Source: Acidobacteriota bacterium
GTDB taxonomy: Bacteria > Acidobacteriota > Terriglobia > Acidiferrales > UBA7541
Length of the DNA: 64,000 nucleotides
Assembly: GCA_003165465.1 (NCBI GenBank)
Contig: PLUM01000101.1
Span: 21,813 to 85,812 of the forward strand
Direction of reading: 5' to 3'
Shown here: positions 43,676 to 53,119 of the stretch, piece by piece
Numbering within the stretch: position 1 is the first letter of the stretch
Layout: every line of letters starts with the position of its first letter
Position numbers and translations under genes: made by a program
Notes under the pieces: model-generated
What the model was told of the DNA's origin: nothing
Seen by the model: the letters and a program-made list of their open reading frames with translations, nothing else
Databases searched by the model: none

Positions 43676-44752
43676 ATGATGCAATCGTCCCAATCCGTGA
43701 ACCACAAGTCGCTCTTCCTGCGCGCATGCAAGTGCGAGCCGGTCGAACGCGTGCCGGTATGGATCATGCGCCAGGCCGGGCGTTACCTGCCGGAATACCG
43801 CGCCATTCGCCAGAAGCACAATTTCCTGGAAGTCTGCAAGACGCCGGAACTGGCCATCGAAGTTTCGCTCCAGCCGCGCCGCATCCTTGGTGTTGACGCC
43901 GTCATCGTTTTCTCCGACATCCTGATTCCGGTAGGCGCAATGGGACTGCCCTTCGAACTCTCCGATAAAGGGCCGCAGATCGAGCAGCCCCTTCGAACAA
44001 CGGCGCAAGTCGGCAAACTTTCCGTCTTCGATCCGGAACGCGAAACGGGTTTTCTGATGGACGCCATTCGCGGCCTGGTTCGGGAACTGGGACCGAATGT
44101 GCCCGTTCTGGGCTTTGCGGCCGCGCCGTGGACACTAGCGTGTTACATGATCGAAGGCCACGGGAAAGACGGTTTTCCGGCCGCGAAAACGATGCTGTAC
44201 TCCGATCCGGAACTTTTCCGCAACTTGCTCGAACGTATCGCCCACGCCACGGCCATATATCTTCGCGCGCAAATCGCGGCGGGCGCTTCGGCCGTGCAAC
44301 TTTTTGACACCTGGGTGGGTGAACTAACGCTTGAGCAATACCGCGAATTCGCGTTGCCCGCCACGCAGCTTCTGATCGAAGAGATTGGCGCGGGCGATAC
44401 GCCCGTGATCCTTTACACAAAGGCGTCCAGCCACTTGCTGACCGCCGCCGCCAAATCGGGAGCGAATGTATTGAGCGTGGATTGGCGCGTGGACCTCGCG
44501 ACGGTTCGCAAGCAGGTCGGGCCACGCATCGCGCTCCAAGGAAACGTCGATCCGTGCGTACTCCTTGGTCCGGAAGAACAAGTTCGCCGCGCGGCTCGCG
44601 CGGCTGTCGAGAGCACGGGCGGCCTTGGGCACATCCTGAACCTGGGCCATGGTATTTTGCAGCAGACTCCGGTGGAAAACGCGCGCGCATTCGTGCAGGC
44701 GGGCCAGGCAGCCGCCGTCGCCGGAACAGCGCAAGTGGAAGGGGCGCGCTAG
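43676..44752 (+). CDS. hemE: Uroporphyrinogen decarboxylase
   Basis: A ~358-residue cofactor-free decarboxylase converting uroporphyrinogen III to coproporphyrinogen III. Signatures are VPVWIMRQAGRYLPEYR and GVDAVIVFSDILIPVGAMGL (catalytic Asp), and FAAAPWTLACYMIEG. ATG 43676 (or 43679) is chosen; the TTG at 43667 is an alternative. First gene of the plus-strand heme set, divergent from the hemA operon. Confidence 0.97.
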   Translation: MMQSSQSVNHKSLFLRACKCEPVERVPVWIMRQAGRYLPEYRAIRQKHNFLEVCKTPELAIEVSLQPRRILGVDAVIVFSDILIPVGAMGLPFELSDKGPQIEQPLRTTAQVGKLSVFDPERETGFLMDAIRGLVRELGPNVPVLGFAAAPWTLACYMIEGHGKDGFPAAKTMLYSDPELFRNLLERIAHATAIYLRAQIAAGASAVQLFDTWVGELTLEQYREFALPATQLLIEEIGAGDTPVILYTKASSHLLTAAAKSGANVLSVDWRVDLATVRKQVGPRIALQGNVDPCVLLGPEEQVRRAARAAVESTGGLGHILNLGHGILQQTPVENARAFVQAGQAAAVAGTAQVEGAR

Positions 44753-44794
44753 AAATCTGGCGCGTGCGGGCTGCGCGTGCAGCCCTCTTAAACA

Positions 44795-46207
44795 ATGAGC
44801 GATTCAAGCCTCCATTTACAGCTAAACCGGAAACGCTTCGAGATCTCCGAAGCATTTCTCGAAAAGTACAATCGCCCGGGCCCTCGCTACACGAGTTATC
44901 CCACGGCGCCCGTCTGGCGGGATGATTTCGGGCCGGACGACCTCGAACAGTTTTACGCCACGTCCAACGCGGCGCGCACTCCGGTATCGCTCTACATGCA
45001 CCTTCCCTTCTGCGAAAGCCTGTGCCTGTTCTGCGCCTGCAATGTGGTCATCACCAAGGATCACAGCGTCGCGCCGCCATACATCGAAATTCTCAAGCGC
45101 GAAATCGATCACGTCAGCCGCTTCGTGTCCCGCGAGCGGCCCGTCGTGCAGTTTCACTGGGGCGGCGGCACACCCACGTATTTGACGCCGGAACAAATGG
45201 AAGGCCTGTTCTGCTACACGGCCGAGCGCTTCACGTTCGCGCCGGACGCGGAAATCGGCATCGAGATCGATCCGCGCGTCACGACGCACGCGCACCTGGA
45301 AACGCTGCGGCGGCTCGGCTTCAACCGCCTGAGCATGGGCATTCAGGATTTTCATCCCGACGTGCAGGCGGCGATTCACCGCATTCAGCCGCTGGAAATG
45401 ACGCGCGACCTGATCGAAACCGCGCGCCAGCTCGGCTTTGACAGCATCAACGTCGATATGATCTACGGCCTGCCCCTGCAAACCGCACAGAGCTTTGCGC
45501 ATTCGGTCGAGCAGGTGATCGGGCTTTCGCCGGATCGCATCGCGATGTTCAGCTACGCGCATGTTCCGTGGCTGCGCAAGCAGCAGGGCGCGCTCGCCAC
45601 GCGGCTTCCCGAAGGCATGGAAAAATTTCACATTTTCCGCGCGGGCCTCGAGGGATTTTTCGGCGCGGGATACCAGTACATCGGCATGGACCACTTCGCG
45701 CGTCCCACCGACGAACTGGCCGTGGCCCAGCGCGAACGCACGCTGCACCGCAATTTTCAGGGCTACACGACGAAAGCCGGCGCGGATCTCTACGGCATGG
45801 GCGTGAGCGCGATCAGCAGCGCCGGTGCGTGCTACGCGCAGAACGACCGGGACGTCGCTCCGTATCGCGAGCGCATCGAGCGGCGGGGCATTGCCACCAT
45901 GCGCGGCTACCGCCTCACCGCGGACGATTTGCTCCGCCGCACCGTCATCAACCGCATCCTGTGCCACGGCGTGCTCCACAAGGCTGAAATCGAAAGCGAA
46001 TTTGGGATCGATTTTGACAAGGCCTTCGCGCCGGAGATCGAGCGCCTCGCCTCGTTTGTGTCCGACGGCCTGCTCGAAATCGAAAACGGCGTCATGACCA
46101 CGACGCTGCTGGGGCGCATCTTTATTCGAAATATCGCCATGGCCTTCGACCCGTATCTCGAAAAACAGAAGCTCGAAAGCCGCCCTCTTTTTTCAAAAAC
46201 GCTCTGA
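44795..46207 (+). CDS. hemN: Oxygen-independent coproporphyrinogen III dehydrogenase
   Basis: A 470-residue radical-SAM enzyme. The cluster motif is CESLCLFCAC (CxxxCxxC) within SLYMHLPFC. It also has FHWGGGTPTYLTPEQM, GIEIDPRVTT, FNRLSMGIQDF and DMIYGLPLQT; the N-terminal GPRYTSYPTAP distinguishes true HemN from HemW. Oxidises coproporphyrinogen to protoporphyrinogen IX without O2. 42 bp after hemE. Confidence 0.97.
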   Translation: MSDSSLHLQLNRKRFEISEAFLEKYNRPGPRYTSYPTAPVWRDDFGPDDLEQFYATSNAARTPVSLYMHLPFCESLCLFCACNVVITKDHSVAPPYIEILKREIDHVSRFVSRERPVVQFHWGGGTPTYLTPEQMEGLFCYTAERFTFAPDAEIGIEIDPRVTTHAHLETLRRLGFNRLSMGIQDFHPDVQAAIHRIQPLEMTRDLIETARQLGFDSINVDMIYGLPLQTAQSFAHSVEQVIGLSPDRIAMFSYAHVPWLRKQQGALATRLPEGMEKFHIFRAGLEGFFGAGYQYIGMDHFARPTDELAVAQRERTLHRNFQGYTTKAGADLYGMGVSAISSAGACYAQNDRDVAPYRERIERRGIATMRGYRLTADDLLRRTVINRILCHGVLHKAEIESEFGIDFDKAFAPEIERLASFVSDGLLEIENGVMTTTLLGRIFIRNIAMAFDPYLEKQKLESRPLFSKTL

Positions 46208-46217
46208 CCGAGGTTCT

Positions 46218-47636
46218 GTGTCCACTCCGTCGTCGACTGCTTATCCCGTGCTCGTGATTGGCGGAGGAATTTCCGGCCTGGCTTGCGCGTATCATTTGCG
46301 GCAGGCCGGAATCCCGGTGTATGCGTTGGAGGCCGGGAGCCGTGCCGGCGGCTTCATCACCACGAAGGAGCGGGACGGATTCCGCTTCGAACTCGGCCCG
46401 CAAAGCTTTCTCTCCACCGAACCGCTGCTCGCGCTCATCGACGCCCTGGGACTGAAAGAACAGCTTCTGCACGCCAATCCACGCGCGCCGCGTTACATCC
46501 TCGTTCGCGGACAGCTGGTACCAGCGCCCCTGACCCCGCCTTCGCTTCTGACCACATCCCTGTTCGCGGCCGGCACAAAATGGCGGCTCTTCACCGAAAT
46601 CCTGCGACGCACGCATCCGCCGGAGGACGACGAGTCCATCGCCGCGTTCGTGCGCCGCAAATTTGGGACCGAGTTGCTCGACCGGCTCGTTGCTCCGTTC
46701 GTTTCCGGCGTGTATGCGGGCGATCCGGAGCGGCTGAGCATGCGCGCCGCGTTTCCTAAAATTCACGAATTCGAAACGCGGCACGGCAGCGTCCTGCGCG
46801 GCGCAATGAAATCGCGGCCCGCGAAGGGCGCGCCGCGCTCCGGGCTGTGCTCGTTTCGCGATGGCATGGAAACCTTGCCGCGCGCCATCGCCGCGCGCCT
46901 GGGCGGTTCGCTGCTGCTCGATACCTGCGTTGCCGGTGTGCGCCACGGCAAGACCAACGGAAAGCCGTGGTTTGAGGTCGATATTGTGCGCCACGAGCAT
47001 CGCGAAACGCTCGCGGCCAGCGCCGTAATCCTGGCCACGCCAACGGACGTTGCCTCGCAAATCCTAGAAAGCCTTTCCGATCGATTTGCTCCGCTGTTTT
47101 CGCGGTTCGAATACGCGCCGGTCGCCGTGGTGTCCGCATGCTATCGCCGCGAGCAGATTCAGCGGCCTCTCGACGGATTTGGTTTTCTGGTTCCACGCGG
47201 CGAAGGCCTGCGCGTTCTCGGCACGGTCTTCAGCTCGTCGCTCTTTGCCGGACGCGCGCCGAAAGGCATGTTTTGCTTCACCAGTTTTGCGGGCGGCGCC
47301 ACGGACCCGCAATTCTGCGAGTTGCCCGAAGACAAAATCGCGGAAACCATTTGCGCCGAAGTCGCGCCCGTCCTCGGCATCTCTGGAAAATCCGTGGCGA
47401 CAAACCTGCGCCGGTACGCGCGCGCGTTGCCCCAGTACAATCTGGGCCACTCCCGGAATGTGCAATCGCTCGAAGCGCTCACGGCCTCCATGCCGGGCCT
47501 GTTTCTTGCCGGAAATTATTTGTCCGGCCCATCCGTCGGCGCATGTGTCGAGCAGGCGTATCGGACCGCCGAAGCCGCCCGCGTCTATCTCGCGTCGATC
47601 GGGGTTGCGGGCGTCGGCGACATCGCGCACGCCTGA
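46218..47636 (+). CDS. hemG: Protoporphyrinogen oxidase (HemY/HemG-type flavoprotein)
   Basis: A 472-residue FAD enzyme oxidising protoporphyrinogen IX to protoporphyrin IX with oxygen or another acceptor. N-terminal FAD motif VLVIGGGISGLACAYHLRQA with GGFITTKERDGFRFELGPQS; C-terminal FAD contact GLFLAGNYLSGPSVGACVEQ. GTG start, 10 bp after hemN. No ferrochelatase follows. Confidence 0.94.
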   Translation: MSTPSSTAYPVLVIGGGISGLACAYHLRQAGIPVYALEAGSRAGGFITTKERDGFRFELGPQSFLSTEPLLALIDALGLKEQLLHANPRAPRYILVRGQLVPAPLTPPSLLTTSLFAAGTKWRLFTEILRRTHPPEDDESIAAFVRRKFGTELLDRLVAPFVSGVYAGDPERLSMRAAFPKIHEFETRHGSVLRGAMKSRPAKGAPRSGLCSFRDGMETLPRAIAARLGGSLLLDTCVAGVRHGKTNGKPWFEVDIVRHEHRETLAASAVILATPTDVASQILESLSDRFAPLFSRFEYAPVAVVSACYRREQIQRPLDGFGFLVPRGEGLRVLGTVFSSSLFAGRAPKGMFCFTSFAGGATDPQFCELPEDKIAETICAEVAPVLGISGKSVATNLRRYARALPQYNLGHSRNVQSLEALTASMPGLFLAGNYLSGPSVGACVEQAYRTAEAARVYLASIGVAGVGDIAHA

Positions 47637-47725
47637 TTTTTCCGCGCGGATCGTCATTCATTCCGGTTCGCAAATCGTAGTAAGATGCCGCGCAGGATAC
47701 GTTTTCCGGGCGGGACATCATCCCA

Positions 47726-48403
47726 ATGAACTGCGACCAACTCGCTCCACTGTACCAAAAATACGCCCTCGGCGCGCTCGAGGGAGAAGAGCGCGCGGAA
47801 CTCGATGCGCACATCGCGCGCGCCTGCCCGCAGTGCACGTCCGGCGTGGCCCAGGCGCGGAAAGCGCTCGCGAAGCACGAGATGTTCCCCGCGTGGGCTT
47901 GGATCGCGGCTGCCGCGCTCGCGCTCATCACCGGATATACCGTCCGCCAGATGAACAATCAGAACGATCAACTGGCCCAACTGCGCAAGCAAATGAAGCT
48001 CGCCACCATGCAGAATCAATCCCTGCAAAATCGACTGGAATTGAACCACATGGTCGCGTCCGTCATGCTTTCGCCCGATTCCCTGCCCCTGAAACTCGCG
48101 CCGAAAGACAAGAACATGCCGGCAGTCTATGCCTACCTGCATCCGCACATGGGCGTGGCCATCACCGCCGATCAAATGCCGTCCCTGTCTCCGGCTCGCA
48201 CGCTGCAGCTTTGGTTTCTGCCGAAAACAGGCAAGCCGCTGAGCATCGCGATTTTTCGGCCGGACGCCGCGGGCCAGATCGCCCTCGTCGCGCCTTTCCA
48301 TATTCCGCGAAATGAAATTAGCGCGCTCGCCGTCACCGAAGAACCCTCCGGCGGCAGCCCGCAGCCCACATCGGCCATTGCGTGGATGGCGCAGCTCCGT
48401 TAG
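47726..48403 (+). CDS. Anti-sigma factor, RskA-like
   Basis: 225 residues. An N-terminal anti-sigma zinc-finger-like segment (MNCDQLAPLYQKYALGALEG, ...HIARACPQC) is followed by one membrane helix (WAWIAAAALALITGYTV), a coiled-coil (NNQNDQLAQLRKQMKLATMQ) and an RskA C-terminal domain (LQLWFLPKTGKPLSIAIFRP). Such proteins sequester an ECF sigma factor at the membrane. No sigma gene is adjacent in the window, which is unusual for this family. Confidence 0.83.
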   Translation: MNCDQLAPLYQKYALGALEGEERAELDAHIARACPQCTSGVAQARKALAKHEMFPAWAWIAAAALALITGYTVRQMNNQNDQLAQLRKQMKLATMQNQSLQNRLELNHMVASVMLSPDSLPLKLAPKDKNMPAVYAYLHPHMGVAITADQMPSLSPARTLQLWFLPKTGKPLSIAIFRPDAAGQIALVAPFHIPRNEISALAVTEEPSGGSPQPTSAIAWMAQLR

Positions 48404-48422
48404 CCGCATCCGGTCCATTCCC

Positions 48423-48758
48423 ATGAATTGGAAACGCGTCTACAACCTGGTGAAAAAAATCCCGCGCGGCCGAGTCATGACCTATGGCCAGGTAGCCAAA
48501 ATTCTGCGCCTTCCGGGCGGAGCGCGCACCGCCGGCCGTGCCATGGCCGCGTCCCCGAGCGGCGAAGGAGTGCCGTGGCATCGCGTCGTGGGCGCCGGAG
48601 GCAGGCTGCTCATCCGCGAGCCGCACGCCATGCTTCAGCGAAAGCTGCTCGAATCGGAAGGCCTCTCGCTGGCCGAAAAGCGAATCCTGAATTTCAGCAA
48701 TTATGAGTGGAAACCCGGCAAGACGCGCCACCGCGGCTCACCGAAAAAGAAAAAGTAG
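48423..48758 (+). CDS. Alkyltransferase-like protein (ATL), Cys-less MGMT homologue
   Basis: A 111-residue protein from ATG 48423. The MGMT DNA-binding core is present: VYNLVKKIPRGRVMTYGQVA, GGARTAGRAMAASPSGEG. The active-site PCHR reads PWHRVV, so the methyl-accepting Cys is Trp. Proteins of this kind bind O6-alkylguanine and hand it to nucleotide excision repair instead of repairing it directly. A Lys-rich tail follows. 19 bp after the anti-sigma gene. Confidence 0.9.
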   Translation: MNWKRVYNLVKKIPRGRVMTYGQVAKILRLPGGARTAGRAMAASPSGEGVPWHRVVGAGGRLLIREPHAMLQRKLLESEGLSLAEKRILNFSNYEWKPGKTRHRGSPKKKK

Positions 48759-48846
48759 CATGGAAGCAAATCCCGCGCACGGTATGCGTTTGCGCGCACA
48801 CCATTGCGCGCAACATGGCGCGCACAACCTGGGACACGAAGGTGGC

Positions 48847-48852
48847 TATAAT
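48847..48852 (+). promoter_or_regulatory. Probable -10 box of the preT-preA-hydantoinase operon
   Basis: TATAAT within TGGCTATAATGT, ~140 bp before preT. The 12-mer is shared with the heme operon promoter. No convincing -35. Confidence 0.5.
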
Positions 48853-48994
48853 GTAGACTTTCCCACTGGAAATGAAACTCGGCCCGGCCGGAATGGCCAC
48901 GAATTAATCGATTGGAAAAAGCAGCTTTCGCTTCCAACACGAATTCATCCCGGGCGATGCATCTTGTGTTGGGATCGGCGATCAGGAGGATGGA

Positions 48995-50320
48995 TTGACG
49001 GATCATCCGCAAGAAACATCTCGCGCACATGCGCTCGACGAACTTTTGCCGCCGCTGTCGCGCAACGAAGCCGCCGTGGAAGCGGCCCGGTGCCTGATGT
49101 GTTTCGACGCTCCCTGCACTCACGCTTGTCCCACGCACATCGATATTCCAAAGTTCATCAAGAAAATCGCCACCGGAAATTTGCGCGGCTCGGCGCGCAC
49201 GATCCTCGAATCCAATCTGCTCGGCGCCACGTGCTCGCGCGTATGCCCGGTGCAGGAATTGTGCGAAGGCGCCTGCGTTCTCACCTCGGAACACAAGCCC
49301 ATTGCCATTGGCCGCCTGCAACGCCACGCCATGGACTTCGCTTACGGAAAGGGATTGAACCTGTTCCAGCCCGCAAAAGCCACGGACAAAAAAGTGGCGA
49401 TCATCGGCGCGGGGCCCGCGGGCCTGTCTTGCGCGGGCGAACTTGCGAAGCTTGGACATGCCGTGACGCTGTTCGAAAAACGCACTCTGGCCGGCGGCCT
49501 TTCCACATACGGCATCATCGGCCTGCGCGAACCAATGGAAGTGGCCTTGGCCGAAGCGGCCATGATCGAAAAACTTGGCGTGAAGATCGAGGCCGGCAAG
49601 AAACTGGGCGCGGAAATCACCCTGGCCGATCTGCAAGCAAACTTTGACGCCGTTTTTCTCAGCGTGGGGCTGGGCGCCACGCCATCCCTGGGCATACCCG
49701 GCGAGGAGCACATCCTCGACGGGCTCGAATATGTCGAACAAAGCAAGCTGGACGCGGCCAACCTCGCGATCGGCCGCAACGTCCTGGTGATCGGCGCGGG
49801 CAACACGGCGATTGATTGCGCCACCATCGCCAAGCGCCTGGGCGCGAGCCAAGTCACCATCGTCTATCGCCGCACGGAGAACGAAATGACGGCCTATGCC
49901 CACGAGTACGACTTCGTGAAGCGGGAAGGCGTGAACTTCCGTTTCCTGACGCAGCCCGTGCGCGTCCATGCGGAAAACGGATCGGTGAAATCGCTGGAGT
50001 GCCTGCGAATGAGTTTGGGAACGGCGGACGCTTCCGGACGTCCTTCACCGCAACCCGTCGCCGGATCGGAATTTTTTCTTTCCGCCGACCAGATTGTGCG
50101 CGCCATTGGACAGCACAAGCCGTCTCTCGCTTCCCTGCTGAAACTTAAAACCGAAAAAGGATTTATCCAGGTGAACGCGAATTTTGAAACCAGTTCGACG
50201 GGCGTGTTTGCCGGAGGAGACTGCATCCGCGCGCGGGGCGCTGCCTCCACCGTGATGGCCGTGCAGGACGGCAAGCTGGCCGCGCGCTCGATTCACGAAA
50301 GGCTGGTGTCTAATGGCTGA
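48995..50320 (+). CDS. preT: NAD-dependent dihydropyrimidine dehydrogenase, PreT-type subunit
   Basis: A 441-residue flavoprotein. It starts at TTG with AGGAGGA 4 nt upstream. The N-terminal Fe-S region CLMCFDAPCTHACP and CSRVCPVQELCEGAC is followed by the FAD motif VAIIGAGPAGLSCAGELAKL, the NAD(P) motif VLVIGAGNTAIDCATIAKRL and GVFAGGDCIRARGAASTVMA. It transfers electrons from NAD(P)H to PreA. Overlaps preA by 8 bp. Confidence 0.94.
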   Translation: MTDHPQETSRAHALDELLPPLSRNEAAVEAARCLMCFDAPCTHACPTHIDIPKFIKKIATGNLRGSARTILESNLLGATCSRVCPVQELCEGACVLTSEHKPIAIGRLQRHAMDFAYGKGLNLFQPAKATDKKVAIIGAGPAGLSCAGELAKLGHAVTLFEKRTLAGGLSTYGIIGLREPMEVALAEAAMIEKLGVKIEAGKKLGAEITLADLQANFDAVFLSVGLGATPSLGIPGEEHILDGLEYVEQSKLDAANLAIGRNVLVIGAGNTAIDCATIAKRLGASQVTIVYRRTENEMTAYAHEYDFVKREGVNFRFLTQPVRVHAENGSVKSLECLRMSLGTADASGRPSPQPVAGSEFFLSADQIVRAIGQHKPSLASLLKLKTEKGFIQVNANFETSSTGVFAGGDCIRARGAASTVMAVQDGKLAARSIHERLVSNG

Positions 50321-51698
50321 TCTAAGCATCAACTTTGCCGGGATTCGCTCGCCGAATCCGTTTTGGCTGGCTTCCGCGCCTCCGACGAATTCCGGCATGC
50401 AGATACACCGCGCGTTCGAGGCGGGCTGGGGCGGCGCGGTGTGGAAAACCATCGGCGCGCCGTGCCTGAACGTTTCCAATCGTTACGGCGCATGGCACTC
50501 CGGCAGCCAGAAAATGCTGGCCATCAATAACGTCGAGCTGATCTCCGACCGTCCCTTGGAAGTCAATCTTCGCGAAATCGCGGAAGTCAAACGCGCCTGG
50601 CCCGACCGCGCCGTCGTCGTCTCGGCGATGGTCGAGTCCATGCCGGAAGCCTGGCACGACATCATTCGCCGCATTCAGGATACGGGCGCCGACGGGATCG
50701 AATTGAATTACGGCTGTCCGCACGGCATGAGCGAACGCGGCATGGGCAGCGCCGTCGGGCAAGTGCCGGAGTATTGCGAACAGATTACGCGATGGGTCAT
50801 GGAAGTGGCCAAGCTTCCGGTGATCGTGAAGCTGACGCCCAATGTCGCGAACATCGTGATGCCCGCGCGCGCCGCCGTGGCGGCCGGCGCGAACGCGCTG
50901 TCGCTGATCAATACTGTGAATTCCATCATCGGCGTCGATCTCGATACGCTCGAAATCTCGCCCAACATCGGCGGCAAGGGCGGCCATGGCGGCTATGCCG
51001 GTCCCGCCGTAAAACCCATCGCGCTGAATATGTTGTCGGAATTGGGTAGGGATTCCGTGGTGGGCGGCGCGAAGCTGCCGATCTCCGGCATGGGAGGCGT
51101 GGGCACGTGGCGCGACGCGGCCGAATTTTTACTGCTGGGCGCTTCCAGCGTACAGGTCTGCACGGCGGTGATGCACTACGGTTTCCGCATTGTGGAAGAC
51201 CTGTGCGACGGCTTGTCAAACTGGATGGACGACAAAGGCTTCGCCAAAGTTTCCGATGTGACGGGGCGCAGCCTGCACCGCGTTTCCGACTTCAATAATT
51301 TAGACCTGTCATTTCGCGCCGTTGCGCGCATCGACCAGCAGAAATGCATTCGCTGCGACCTCTGCTACGTCGCCTGCAACGACACGGCCCACCAGTGTAT
51401 CGACCTCGTGGCCAGGGATGGCAGCGTCGTCCAGCCGCAATCCTATGACATTCGCGCGAGCGGCAAGGAAGAGGCGGTGAGTTCGCGTCCCAGCGTTCAC
51501 GTGCGTGAAGAGGACTGTGTGGGCTGCCGCCTCTGCTATAACGTATGTCCGGTGGAAGATTGCATTCACATGATGGAAGAGCCGTCCGGACGGCCGTCCG
51601 TCACCTGGAAACAACTCTCCGAGTCACAACGCGAAGTGACGGAAAACTGGGAGACGATGCAGAAATATCGCGACAAGATGGGAATCCATATTCCCTGA
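50313..51698 (+). CDS. preA: NAD-dependent dihydropyrimidine dehydrogenase, PreA subunit
   Basis: A 461-residue FMN barrel with a C-terminal ferredoxin. Catalytic-loop region GIELNYGCPHGMSERGMGSA (Cys acid/base) and FMN site GMGGVGTWRDAAEFLLLGAS. Two 4Fe-4S motifs: CIRCDLCYVAC and CVGCRLCYNVCPVEDC. Reduces uracil/thymine to the dihydro form with PreT. Confidence 0.96.
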   Translation: MADLSINFAGIRSPNPFWLASAPPTNSGMQIHRAFEAGWGGAVWKTIGAPCLNVSNRYGAWHSGSQKMLAINNVELISDRPLEVNLREIAEVKRAWPDRAVVVSAMVESMPEAWHDIIRRIQDTGADGIELNYGCPHGMSERGMGSAVGQVPEYCEQITRWVMEVAKLPVIVKLTPNVANIVMPARAAVAAGANALSLINTVNSIIGVDLDTLEISPNIGGKGGHGGYAGPAVKPIALNMLSELGRDSVVGGAKLPISGMGGVGTWRDAAEFLLLGASSVQVCTAVMHYGFRIVEDLCDGLSNWMDDKGFAKVSDVTGRSLHRVSDFNNLDLSFRAVARIDQQKCIRCDLCYVACNDTAHQCIDLVARDGSVVQPQSYDIRASGKEEAVSSRPSVHVREEDCVGCRLCYNVCPVEDCIHMMEEPSGRPSVTWKQLSESQREVTENWETMQKYRDKMGIHIP

Positions 51699-51729
51699 CA
51701 GGCTGCGGAACACGTTGCGGGAGTGAAAC

Positions 51730-53109
51730 ATGGCCTTGCTGATTCGAAACGGCGACGTTGTGAATGTGGGATCGCGCGTCCAGACCGACATCTATGTCGA
51801 GAACGAAACCATCACCCGCATGGGCCCGAATCTCCAGGCCCCGCCGCACGCGGAAATTATCGACGCCGCGGACAAACTCGTTTTTCCGGGCTTCATCGAT
51901 CCTCACGTGCACATCTACCTTCCCTTCATGGCCACGTTTGCCAAGGACACTCATGAAACCGGCAGCATTGCGGCGCTCGTCGGCGGCACGACAACGTATA
52001 TTGAAATGTGCTGCCCCAGCCGCAACGACGATGCGCTCGAAGGCTACCAACTGTGGAAATCGAAAGCCGAAGGCCACAGCGCGTGCGACTACGCTTTCCA
52101 CATGTCCGTGACCAAGTTCGTCGCAGAAACGGAATCGCAACTGCGCAAGATCGTCGCCGACGGCACCGCATCGTTCAAAATCTTCCTCGCTTACAAGAAT
52201 TTCTTTGGCGTGGACGATGGAGAAATGTACCAGACGCTCGAACTGGCAAAACGCCTCGGCGTGATCGTCACCGCGCACTGCGAGAACGCGGAACTCGTCG
52301 CGCGCTTGCAGCAAAAACTGCTCGCCGAAGGAAAAATCGGTCCCGAATGGCATGAACCAAGCCGCCCGGAATCGGTCGAGGCCGAAGGCACGGGCCGCTT
52401 CGCGACGTTTCTCGAAAACACGGGAGCGACCGGCTACGTGGTCCACCTGTCGTGCGAGAAAGCGCTGCAAGCCGCGGGGGCCGCGAAATCGCGCGGCGTC
52501 CGGATGCATGTGGAGTCCGTGCTGCCGCACTTCCTGCTCGACAAATCGTATGCCGAGAGGCCCGGCGTCGAAGGCATGAAGCACGTCATGTCTCCGCCGC
52601 TACGTGCGAAACACAATCAGGCCGCCCTTTGGACCGCGCTCGAGCAAGGCTCCATCGATACGGTGGGAACGGACCATTGCCCGTTTGACGCCGAACAGAA
52701 ACTTCTTGGCAAGGATTCCTTCGTCAACATTCCCAATGGCATTCCGGGCATTGAGGACCGCGTCAATCTGCTGTACACGATGGGTGTGAAAGGCGGACGC
52801 CTGGACCTGGACCGCTTCGTCGACTCGGCCAGCACGCGCGCCGCGAAACTCTTTGGGCTATTCCCGCGCAAGGGCGCAATCGCCGTGGGCAGCGATGCCG
52901 ACATCGTGGTCTACGACACGAACTACCGTGGCACGATCTCCGCGAAAACGCATCACGTGAACAACGATTACAGCGGGTTCGAAGGGATGCCCGTCGAAGG
53001 CCGCCCTTCGGTCGTTACCGTGCGCGGCAAAGTCCAGGTGCGCGACGGACAATTCGTCGGCGAGCGGGGCCGCGGAAAAATGCTGAAGCGCGAGCCGACT
53101 CACTTCTAA
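51730..53109 (+). CDS. hydA: Dihydropyrimidinase/D-hydantoinase
   Basis: A 459-residue amidohydrolase with binuclear zinc. HxH is in FIDPHVHIYLP, the carboxylated Lys in SFKIFLAYKN, metal His in TAHCENAEL and VVHLSCEKAL, and Asp in GTDHCPFDAEQK. Opens dihydrouracil to N-carbamoyl-beta-alanine. Second step of the same operon, ~30 bp after preA. Confidence 0.96.
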   Translation: MALLIRNGDVVNVGSRVQTDIYVENETITRMGPNLQAPPHAEIIDAADKLVFPGFIDPHVHIYLPFMATFAKDTHETGSIAALVGGTTTYIEMCCPSRNDDALEGYQLWKSKAEGHSACDYAFHMSVTKFVAETESQLRKIVADGTASFKIFLAYKNFFGVDDGEMYQTLELAKRLGVIVTAHCENAELVARLQQKLLAEGKIGPEWHEPSRPESVEAEGTGRFATFLENTGATGYVVHLSCEKALQAAGAAKSRGVRMHVESVLPHFLLDKSYAERPGVEGMKHVMSPPLRAKHNQAALWTALEQGSIDTVGTDHCPFDAEQKLLGKDSFVNIPNGIPGIEDRVNLLYTMGVKGGRLDLDRFVDSASTRAAKLFGLFPRKGAIAVGSDADIVVYDTNYRGTISAKTHHVNNDYSGFEGMPVEGRPSVVTVRGKVQVRDGQFVGERGRGKMLKREPTHF

Positions 53110-53119
53110 GCGAGACTTT

